Assembly: GCA_036274645.1 (NCBI GenBank)
Contig: DASUFH010000166.1
Coordinates: 1-6,436 of the forward strand
From: DASUFH01 sp036274645
GTDB lineage: Bacteria; Acidobacteriota; Terriglobia; 20CM-2-55-15
Length of the DNA: 6,436 bases
Direction of reading: 5' to 3'
Shown here: piece after piece, positions 1 to 5,167 of the stretch
Position numbering within the stretch: the stretch's first letter is position 1
Layout: every line of letters begins with the position of its first letter
Translations under genes and position numbers: made by a program
The notes under the pieces: model-generated
Database searches by the model: none
Told to the model about the DNA's origin: nothing
The model's input: only the letters and a program-made list of their open reading frames with translations

Positions 1-1118
1 AGGAGGCGTTTCAGCCGGCTCCCCACCTGATCTGTTACGCGGTCAAAGCCAACTCCAACATCAACATTCTCCGCCGCCTGGCCCAATGGGGGACCGGCTT
101 TGAGATTGTTTCTGGCGGCGAACTGTTCCGGGTGAAGCGGGCCGGCGGCGATCCGTCGAAGGTCATCTTTTCCGGAGTCGGCAAAACTCCCGGTGAAATC
201 CGTGACGCTCTCGAGGCCGGCATCCTGTTCTTCAACGTGGAGTCCGCGCCCGAGCTGGAGCTGATCCAGACGATTGCGCGCGACGCTGGAAAGAAGGCGA
301 GAGTATCGATCCGGGCCAATCCTGATGTGGATCCCCGGACGCATCCATATATCTCCACCGGTATGCGGCAGCACAAGTTCGGTGTCAGCCTCGACGAAGC
401 GCGGGAACTCTACCGCCGAACGCGGGAAATGTCGCACGTCGAAGCGGTGGGCGTTTCGTGTCATATCGGTTCGCAGATCACCGAACTCGCCCCGTTCGAG
501 GAGGCCCTGGCCAGTCTCGACCGTTTCATCGCCGACCTGCGCAGTGACGGCATTCATCCCACGCATCTGGATTTCGGTGGAGGGCTGGGCATTCCATACA
601 AGAACGAGGCTCCGCCTTCACCCGCCGCATATGCCGACGTGGTGAAGACAGCGACGCGCGATCTGGGGCTGACGCTTGCCCTCGAGCCGGGACGGGTGAT
701 TGTCGGCAACGCGGGAGTCCTGCTGACGCGCGTACTGTTCCGGAAGAAGCAGGGCGACAAGCAGTTCGTTGTGGTGGACGCCGCGATGAACGATCTGATC
801 CGGCCGGCGCTGTACGGCTCCCATCATCAGATCTGGCCGATCGAGGAAGGGAAGGGGACCGAAATGGCGGATGTCGTGGGACCGGTGTGCGAATCGGCGG
901 ATTTCTTTGCGCAGGATCGCGAGGCGCCCATGTCGGCGCCTGGAGATCTGCTCGCGGTGATGAGCGCCGGGGCGTATGGGTTCAGCCTGTCGTCCAACTA
1001 CAACTCGAGGCCTCGGGTGGCGGAAACTCTGGTCAGTGGGAATGGATACCGGGTGATCCGGCGGCGTGAGACCTACGACGATCTGATCCGTCTCGAGGCG
1101 GACCCTGACCGTACATGA
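1..1118 (+). CDS. lysA: Diaminopimelate decarboxylase, 5'-truncated by window edge
   Basis: This PLP-dependent fold-type III enzyme decarboxylates meso-diaminopimelate to L-lysine, the last step of lysine synthesis, in the cytoplasm. The reading frame is open from base 3, and 371 residues are visible. Family enzymes have about 415-420, so roughly 45-50 N-terminal residues lie outside the window. The frame upstream of the GTG at 132 encodes CYAVKAN, whose lysine (codon 45-47) is the PLP Schiff-base residue, so that GTG is an internal valine codon and not the start. Other family motifs are HIGSQI (from 462), the phosphate-binding GGGLGIPY (from 576), EPGR (from 684), CESADFF with the active-site cysteine at 888-890 contributed across the dimer, and AGAYGFSLSSNYN with the PLP-contacting tyrosine at 975-977. 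The C-terminus looks complete. The gene converges on the anti-sigma gene. The closest alternative family is biosynthetic arginine or ornithine decarboxylase, and the motif set argues against it. Confidence 0.96.
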   Translation, partial: EAFQPAPHLICYAVKANSNINILRRLAQWGTGFEIVSGGELFRVKRAGGDPSKVIFSGVGKTPGEIRDALEAGILFFNVESAPELELIQTIARDAGKKARVSIRANPDVDPRTHPYISTGMRQHKFGVSLDEARELYRRTREMSHVEAVGVSCHIGSQITELAPFEEALASLDRFIADLRSDGIHPTHLDFGGGLGIPYKNEAPPSPAAYADVVKTATRDLGLTLALEPGRVIVGNAGVLLTRVLFRKKQGDKQFVVVDAAMNDLIRPALYGSHHQIWPIEEGKGTEMADVVGPVCESADFFAQDREAPMSAPGDLLAVMSAGAYGFSLSSNYNSRPRVAETLVSGNGYRVIRRRETYDDLIRLEADPDRT

Positions 1119-1139
1119 TCGGACACCACGCGGGCTTGT

Positions 1140-1287
1140 CCCCACCGGTTGTCCATTGTCCATTGCCTGTTATCGATTGTGAAATGGACCTCTTTGATTG
1201 TGCGTTCCGGCAAGCCGGCCAACGAACAATGAAAGAAGTTCATCGGACAATCGATAACAGGCAGTGGAAAATGAACTACCGGTGGGG
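1140..1287. repeat. 148-bp imperfect palindrome (MITE-like or cruciform element)
   Basis: The two halves are reverse complements over about 70 bases, with roughly 11 mismatches and a 2-base bulge. The outer ends are CCCCACCGGT and ACCGGTGGGG. A perfect 16-bp core, GCCTGTTATCGATTGT at 1165-1180, pairs with 1247-1262. The centre is a small CCGGC-AA-GCCGG hairpin (1207-1218). The left arm also carries a direct duplication of GTCCATT (1151-1164). As a result, both strands translate to similar peptides containing VIDC and TIDNRQW. The element starts 21 bases after the lysA stop. No transposase gene is present, and no clear target-site duplication flanks it. It could be a non-autonomous mobile element, a REPIN-type repeat, or a bidirectional terminator for the two convergent genes. 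The structure is certain, while its nature is inferred. Confidence 0.85.
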
Positions 1288-1354
1288 GAAAAGCCGCGCA
1301 GCAGCGGGGCATTCACTGTAGTTTTTGGGAAGACCTCGCAAAAGAACGCACCCC

Positions 1355-1387
1355 GAAACGCTGGGCGGTCATAGACCGCCCCTACAA
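1355..1387 (+). repeat. Dispersed hairpin repeat, copy 1
   Basis: The core GGGCGGTC-ATA-GACCGCCC (1363-1381) is a perfect 8-bp stem with a 3-base loop, followed by CTACAA. It matches copy 2 (5060-5092) at 31 of 33 positions. It lies 29 bases beyond the anti-sigma stop codon. The hairpin has no adjacent T run on either strand, so it is not a textbook intrinsic terminator, although it could still protect or end transcripts. The same core at three sites in one 6.4-kb window points to a multi-copy genomic repeat. Confidence 0.85.
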
Positions 1388-1415
1388 GCCGGCGGGGATC
1401 CCAAAACGATCGATG

Positions 1416-2279
1416 CTAGCGGTTTTCGAGGTTCTTCAGTTCACCGCGCAGTGTCCTGAGGATTGCGCTGGAGTCTCCGAGCAGCGATCCGCGATCGACG
1501 ATATCGCCGGTGGAGTTCACCAGGAGATATTCGGATTCCTGGGCGCCGAGAAGCTTCGAACCGCGGTTGTAGAGAATCTGGAACGTGGCGTTTTTCGGTC
1601 CCTGCGCGGGCCGGACGTTGGAAACGGCCACGAGGCGAACGCGTGTCCCGAGGGCGCGATTGATCCGTTCCAGATTTTCCCCTGCCTGGGGTTGCCGGGC
1701 AGAAAGAACCCCGACCAACAGCGTTTCCCCGCGATAGTCCGCCAGAGTCCGTTCATAGCCGGCGACATCGGCAACCACAAATGCCGGGGCGTCCGCGCGC
1801 CGGCTGTCACCGGGCTCTCCGGCGGTCGCCGATGGCGCGGGCCCGATCGCCGGGGGCTGTGGCTTCCCGAGGTCGTTCTCGGGTGAATCGGGCGCCAGCG
1901 GCGTCTTTTCGATGGTGGCTGCTGGAGGCGCAGTGGCCACAGAGTTCGGAGTCACGGGTGTCCGGGGACTCCAGAGAGCCAGTACGATGGCTGCTGCCGC
2001 CGCCAGAGCCGCGGCGCTTGCGAACACCCGGCTCATATGAACACGGCGCGGCGCCGGCCGGACCGCCCGTGCGGTCCGGAATTCGATCAGTTCACGCATT
2101 AATGGATCGATGGCGCGCAGCGCCGCCACTTCGGAGCGGCAGGCGTCGCAAGCGTCCATGTGCCGCTCGGCCCGGCGGCGTTCCTCGTCCGGAAGATCGA
2201 GCGAGAAAAACGCCTCCATCCTGGCGTTGAGCCAGGCGCATTCGCCGGAGGCGGTCATTGTGGATTGGTCCTGTGTCAT
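1416..2279 (-). CDS. Membrane anti-sigma factor: zf-HC2, one TM helix, thioredoxin-like outer domain
   Basis: This 287-residue protein is the probable anti-sigma partner of the ECF sigma factor encoded just upstream. Residues 14-47 carry a zinc-binding HC2 set: C14, then H40-x3-C44-x2-C47. Anti-sigma domains of this class bind the sigma factor in the cytoplasm. One membrane helix spans about 85-103 and is followed by a Pro/Ala-rich linker (about 104-165). Residues 166-284 follow the AhpC/TlpA thioredoxin-like pattern: FVVADVAG, then LADYRGETLLVGVLSA, a helix, RVRLVAVS and a late EYLLVN-STGDIVDRG strand pair. The CxxC site is replaced by ARQPQA, and there is no cysteine after C47, so the outer domain cannot do thiol redox chemistry. 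The start codon overlaps the sigma stop (ATGA). Met8, with AGGA upstream, is an alternative start. The sigma-binding role is inferred from the domain and position. The thioredoxin-like fold is a pattern-based call. Confidence 0.85.
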   Translation of the reverse strand: MTQDQSTMTASGECAWLNARMEAFFSLDLPDEERRRAERHMDACDACRSEVAALRAIDPLMRELIEFRTARAVRPAPRRVHMSRVFASAAALAAAAAIVLALWSPRTPVTPNSVATAPPAATIEKTPLAPDSPENDLGKPQPPAIGPAPSATAGEPGDSRRADAPAFVVADVAGYERTLADYRGETLLVGVLSARQPQAGENLERINRALGTRVRLVAVSNVRPAQGPKNATFQILYNRGSKLLGAQESEYLLVNSTGDIVDRGSLLGDSSAILRTLRGELKNLENR

Positions 2280-2836
2280 AAAGTTCTTCTGTCCCTCAGA
2301 GCGTCTTTCAAGCGCTTTCTTGCGTAGAAGATTCGGGACTTCACTGTTCCCGGCGGAATCTGGAGGATTTCCGCAATCTCGGGGATCGTCATGCCGTCGA
2401 CAGCCAGCATCAGCAAAGGCATCCGGAACTCGTCGGGCAGGCGGTTGACCTGCTTGTTGACGTCCAGCATTCGTTCCCGGGCCCGCGGTTCATGCGCCGT
2501 GTCCGGCGGATCGAACTGCGTCACTGATCCGTCGGCGCCTTCGTACTCCATGTCCGCGAAAAACACCCACCGTTTCAACCGGCGCGCCAGGCTGCGATGA
2601 TGGTTGATTGAAACACGGACGACAATGCGCGCCAGCCAGATCCGGACAGGGCAATCTCCCCGGAAGCGTTTGATTCCCCGAAAGCCGCGCGCCAGTGCTT
2701 CCTGGACGATGTCTTCTGCGTCGTCCGCGTTGTGGGTCGACGAGATGGCGATCTGCAACAGGAATGGGCGGCAGTCGCGGGCAATCGCTTCGAAATCGGC
2801 GACAGATTCGACGGGCATCGCACGAGCGCTGTTCAT
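2276..2836 (-). CDS. ECF-family RNA polymerase sigma factor (sigma-70 group 4)
   Basis: This 186-residue protein directs RNA polymerase to a dedicated promoter set. Sigma region 2 spans about 23-87: DAEDIVQEAL (39-48) is the core-binding region 2.2, and the stretch from RIWLARIVVRVSINHHR to R86 covers -10 recognition and melting. A linker of about 37 residues contains acidic and Pro-rich stretches. Sigma region 4 spans about 125-181: LPDEFRMPLLML, then a helix-turn-helix TIPEIAEIL...GTVKSRIFYARKRL (150-176) for -35 recognition. Regions 1 and 3 are absent, as expected for ECF factors. The stop TGA overlaps the anti-sigma ATG by four bases, so the pair is probably translationally coupled. The chosen start (Met1) has only a weak purine-rich upstream stretch, and Met7 is possible. 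A TGAACC-N16-GGTCAT element upstream may be its own target promoter. I cannot assign it to a numbered ECF group. Confidence 0.95.
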   Translation of the reverse strand: MNSARAMPVESVADFEAIARDCRPFLLQIAISSTHNADDAEDIVQEALARGFRGIKRFRGDCPVRIWLARIVVRVSINHHRSLARRLKRWVFFADMEYEGADGSVTQFDPPDTAHEPRARERMLDVNKQVNRLPDEFRMPLLMLAVDGMTIPEIAEILQIPPGTVKSRIFYARKRLKDALRDRRTL

Positions 2837-2873
2837 CGGCTAAACCGCGGTCTCTCGCGTTTCGACAGATTCA

Positions 2874-2901
2874 ATGACCGCAATGAGGAGGGAACGGTTC
2901 A
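2874..2901 (-). promoter_or_regulatory. Candidate ECF-type promoter of the sigma/anti-sigma pair
   Basis: On the - strand, TGAACC (2901-2896) is followed after exactly 16 bases by GGTCAT (2879-2874). ECF sigma factors commonly recognise an AAC-containing -35 and a GTC or CGTC-like -10 with about this spacing. The element sits in the 67-bp gap between the TPR gene stop and the sigma start, and would leave a leader of about 30 bases. Autoregulation is typical of such pairs. Short motifs like this occur by chance, and no second copy was found upstream of the TPR gene. Confidence 0.35.
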
Positions 2902-2903
2902 AA

Positions 2904-4895
2904 CTACTTTTCGGCCACTTTCGTTTTGAGCTCGTCCAGTTTGTGCTGGAAGCGCTGGATGTCAGCGCTGTCGGTTGACAGGGCAAGGGCCCTGGCCCAT
3001 TCCTGCCGGGCTTGCTCATAGTTGCCGCGCTTGTAGTGGAGTTCGGCAAGATGGTCGTGAATGTCCGCGTCGTTATCGACGAAACGCGCGGCTTTCTTGA
3101 GGAATTCTTCAGCCAGATCGAGCCGGTTGAGACGGAAGTAGGCCCAGCCGAGGCTGTCGAGGTAGGCGCCATTGCCGGGCTCCACCTCCACTGCTTTCTG
3201 GATCAGTTTCAACGCCTCATCGAGCTTGAGCCCGCGGTCGGCCAGCATGTAGCCGAGGTAATTCAACGCGGCCGGGTTGTTCTTTTCGAGCGACAGCGCC
3301 TTGCGGAAGGCGGTCTCCGCGTCACCGACGCGGTCCTGCTTCTCGTAGAGCGCGCCCTGGAGGAAGTACACCTGCAACTCGTCCGGATAGCGTTTGGCCG
3401 CCTGATCCAGAACGCGCTGGGCGTCGGAATATTTTTTGGCGCGCTCGTAAATACCGATAATGGCGGAGTCGATATCCAGGTCTTCTCCTCCGGCGCCGGA
3501 AGCAATTCGCTGCAGCGCCTGGATGGCCTCGTCCACCCGGCCCTTCTCCGCGACAACATCGGCGCGCATGATGGCCAGGTCGCGGCTGTTGGGGGATTCC
3601 TTGATGGCGGTGTCGGCGTATTCCAGCGCTTTGTCGAGATTTCGCGCCTCCCGATAGGCGCTCACGATGAAGGAGTCGACACGGCCGCGATCATTTGTCG
3701 CGGAAAGCGCGCGCAGGTCCATGAATGACTTGATGGAGTCGTCGTACCGGTTCATCGTGGATTCGAGCAACGCTTTCTGGGTCAGGAGCCGGCGGCGGCT
3801 CTGGCGCTCCGCATCCGTGTAATTCCTTCTTTCGGTACGGCGCAGTATGTCGGTGATCCGCCTGAGCGCGTCTTCCAGTCGCCCATCGTCCCGGTCGAGG
3901 AGGGCAATGTTCAATTCGATCTGCGCGTTATCCGGCGCGAGCTGCGCGGCCCGTTCGAGGATGGCGCGGGCCAGGTCGAACTTCATCTGGTGCCGGTAGA
4001 CTTCACTCAGCAATACCAGCGAGCCCAGATCCGTCTGGTCCTGGCGGTAGAGGTCCTGGAAGACTTTGCCGGCTTCTTCGTATTGTGTGTCGAAGAAAAG
4101 CGCCTGCGCGTACGCCTTCTGGAACTCGGGTTCGTCCGGCACGAGATCGGCGGCGTGTTTGTACGATTCCGCGGCTTTGTCGAACTGGTTGAGGCTCGAA
4201 TACGCGTCGCCGAGCAACTGCCAGGCGTCTTCCGAGGCGGGCCTGGAGGCCAGAAACGTTTCCAGCGAACTGATTGCCCCGGTCACATTGCCGTTGTCCA
4301 GTTGCAACTGGGCCAGGGCTTTGACCGCCTGTTCGGAATCCGGGGACCCACCGAGCACCTTCCGGTAGATTTCCTCGGCTTTCTGCGCCTGGCCCTGTTC
4401 TTCGTAGAGTCGCCCGAGGTTCAGGAACGCGGTCTGGTCATCCGGCTCAATGCGGACGATTTCTTCGAACTCGTGAACAGCGCGGTTCAGGGCCGCAGCC
4501 CGATCCTGTGGCGTGCCGCGGCGAATACCGCTTGCATAGATGTCGAGATAGATCCGGCTGAGCAGCCGGTGAGGATCCGCGTTGTTCGGATCGGCCTGAA
4601 CGGCCTTTTCCGCGAAATCCGCCGCGTCCTGCGGACGCCGGTTGCGGATGTACATGTCCGCGATGGACGAGAACAGAAACGAACTGTTGGGGTCGAGCGC
4701 GAGCGCCTTTTTCAACTCCTCGACGCCGCGTTCATATTGCCCATCCGCTTCCAACATCTTGGCGTTGGTGAAGTAGTAGTAGATCTGGGCCCGATCGGAC
4801 GGGGCCGGACCTGCCGGAGTGGCCTGCGCGAAAAGCGCTGTTGAAAATGCGGTTACCGCCCAGAACGCCAAAAGCAGTAAAAAGGCTTTTTTCAT
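2904..4895 (-). CDS. Exported TPR-array protein (about 17 repeats)
   Basis: This 663-residue protein consists almost wholly of tetratricopeptide-type helix pairs, which build a superhelical protein-binding scaffold. A signal peptide (MKK, then a hydrophobic stretch LLLLAFWAVTAF, ending near ALFAQA) occupies about residues 1-25, so it should act in the periplasm or at the outer membrane. There is no lipobox cysteine. About 17 repeats follow from about residue 38, with the classic spacing ending in DPN or EPD. Examples are YERGVEELKKALALDPN near the start and AYLDSLGWAYFRLNRLD near the end. Some middle repeats are degenerate, and repeat 3 has an insertion. The start was set at 4895 because GGACGGA sits five bases upstream and the signal peptide begins there. 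The in-frame ATG at 4937 lies inside the -10 box. The gene precedes the sigma/anti-sigma pair by 67 bp. No enzymatic domain is seen, and the partner is unknown. Confidence 0.93.
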   Translation of the reverse strand: MKKAFLLLLAFWAVTAFSTALFAQATPAGPAPSDRAQIYYYFTNAKMLEADGQYERGVEELKKALALDPNSSFLFSSIADMYIRNRRPQDAADFAEKAVQADPNNADPHRLLSRIYLDIYASGIRRGTPQDRAAALNRAVHEFEEIVRIEPDDQTAFLNLGRLYEEQGQAQKAEEIYRKVLGGSPDSEQAVKALAQLQLDNGNVTGAISSLETFLASRPASEDAWQLLGDAYSSLNQFDKAAESYKHAADLVPDEPEFQKAYAQALFFDTQYEEAGKVFQDLYRQDQTDLGSLVLLSEVYRHQMKFDLARAILERAAQLAPDNAQIELNIALLDRDDGRLEDALRRITDILRRTERRNYTDAERQSRRRLLTQKALLESTMNRYDDSIKSFMDLRALSATNDRGRVDSFIVSAYREARNLDKALEYADTAIKESPNSRDLAIMRADVVAEKGRVDEAIQALQRIASGAGGEDLDIDSAIIGIYERAKKYSDAQRVLDQAAKRYPDELQVYFLQGALYEKQDRVGDAETAFRKALSLEKNNPAALNYLGYMLADRGLKLDEALKLIQKAVEVEPGNGAYLDSLGWAYFRLNRLDLAEEFLKKAARFVDNDADIHDHLAELHYKRGNYEQARQEWARALALSTDSADIQRFQHKLDELKTKVAEK

Positions 4896-4900
4896 TGATT

Positions 4901-4907
4901 TCCGTCC
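4901..4907 (-). promoter_or_regulatory. Ribosome binding site fixing the TPR gene start
   Basis: GGACGGA on the - strand lies five bases before the ATG at 4895. It is a reasonable Shine-Dalgarno variant. Together with the signal peptide that begins at this ATG, it favours this start over the ATG at 4937. Confidence 0.55.
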
Positions 4908-4915
4908 GTTTCGTT

Positions 4916-4931
4916 CGGAGTTCGAACTTCG
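4916..4931. promoter_or_regulatory. Palindrome over the predicted TPR transcription start
   Basis: GTTCGAAC (4920-4927) is a perfect 8-bp palindrome. It extends to 16 bp (4916-4931) with a single G/T mismatch pair. It lies just downstream of the TATAAT box, where a repressor would block initiation, so it could be an operator or simply a small leader hairpin. This is positional inference only. Confidence 0.2.
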
Positions 4932-4935
4932 GGTC

Positions 4936-4941
4936 ATTATA
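4936..4941 (-). promoter_or_regulatory. Consensus -10 box (TATAAT) for the TPR gene
   Basis: A perfect TATAAT reads on the - strand about 40 bases before the TPR start codon, giving a leader of about 30-35 bases. No good -35 hexamer is visible 16-18 bp upstream (ACCGCT at 17 bp). The promoter may therefore be weak, activator-dependent, or a chance match. Its position in an otherwise non-coding, GC-rich leader supports it. Confidence 0.5.
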
Positions 4942-4991
4942 CAGAGAGTTCAGGAGCGAGCGGTACCGGAGTTTTGTCCTTTCGCCTCGCC

Positions 4992-5024
4992 CTGTCGGGG
5001 TGGTCTATGACCGCCTGACGTTCC
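4992..5024 (-). repeat. Dispersed hairpin repeat, copy 3 (inverted, diverged)
   Basis: The core GGTCTATGACCGCC (5002-5015) is the exact reverse complement of the matching part of copies 1 and 2. The flanks CTGTCGGGG and CGTTCC match their reverse complements with several changes. With copy 2 it forms an inverted pair separated by 35 bases, making a composite palindrome of about 101 bp (4992-5092). Confidence 0.75.
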
Positions 5025-5059
5025 GGAGTGGAACGCCTTGGTTTCACAAGATTCACTCT

Positions 5060-5092
5060 GAAACACCGGGCGGTCATAGACCGCCCCTACAA
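5060..5092 (+). repeat. Dispersed hairpin repeat, copy 2
   Basis: The perfect hairpin GGGCGGTC-ATA-GACCGCCC (5068-5086) is followed by CTACAA, and it matches copy 1 at 31 of 33 positions. It pairs as an inverted repeat with copy 3 to the left. Complementarity continues weakly into the spacer (GAGTG at 5026-5030 against CACTC at 5054-5058). It lies about 80 bases beyond the purH stop codon. There is no adjacent T run, so a terminator role is unproven. Confidence 0.85.
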
Positions 5093-5130
5093 AGCAGATG
5101 GGGGCTCAACATGCTTCCATTTGTGCAAAG

Positions 5131-5151
5131 CCACAGGAGGGGTTTCCTGGG
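5131..5151 (-). terminator. Weak hairpin downstream of purH, possible terminator
   Basis: CAGGA and TCCTG form a short stem with partly paired flanking CC/GG and a loop of about six bases, 17 bases past the purH stop. The following - strand sequence is only modestly T-containing (CTTTGC). It is the only hairpin near the purH end besides the repeat pair. Apart from it and the repeats, I see nothing in 5093-5167. Confidence 0.2.
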
Positions 5152-5167
5152 AGACTGCCCCTGCATC

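Larger units (their letters stand above)
1119..1415. other. Convergent intergenic region with repeats, no gene
   Basis: This gap separates the 3' ends of lysA (+) and the anti-sigma gene (-). It is almost filled by a 148-bp palindrome (1140-1287) and one copy of a short hairpin repeat (1355-1387). A small GC hairpin (CCGC/GCGG within 1291-1311) is followed after some ten bases by a T run (1322-1326), which is only a poor terminator candidate for lysA. An 8-bp inverted repeat, TTTTGGGA at 1323-1330 and TCCCAAAA at 1399-1406, encloses the hairpin repeat. The small open frames here (68 aa on +, 79 aa on -) are by-products of the palindrome. I see no start signals or recognisable protein. Confidence 0.8.

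Noticed and set aside
132..134. GTG at 132 as the lysA start
   Set aside because: The frame is open upstream and encodes the PLP-lysine motif YAVKAN. The gene begins outside the window.
618..1163. 181-aa open frame on - opposite lysA
   Set aside because: It is antisense to lysA, whose active-site motifs are intact across the whole interval.
1115..1321. 68-aa open frame on + and its 79-aa counterpart on - (1073-1312)
   Set aside because: Their peptides resemble each other only because the DNA is a palindrome. There is no ribosome binding site and no known family, so this is non-coding repeat.
1363..1381. Hairpin repeat as a canonical intrinsic terminator
   Set aside because: The stem is strong, but no T run follows on either strand. 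It was kept as a repeat with only a possible 3'-end role.
1413..1886. 157-aa open frame on + opposite the anti-sigma gene
   Set aside because: It is a shadow of the anti-sigma C-terminal domain, which follows a recognisable fold pattern and is coupled to the sigma gene.
3012..3728. 238-aa open frame on + opposite the TPR gene
   Set aside because: It is a mirror of the TPR codons on the other strand. Its periodic Val/Leu/Gly pattern reflects the repeats, not an independent gene.
3990..4844. 284-aa open frame on + opposite the TPR gene
   Set aside because: It is antisense to a clearly real TPR array with dozens of family motifs. GC-rich codon bias opens such frames, and the translation has no recognisable domain.
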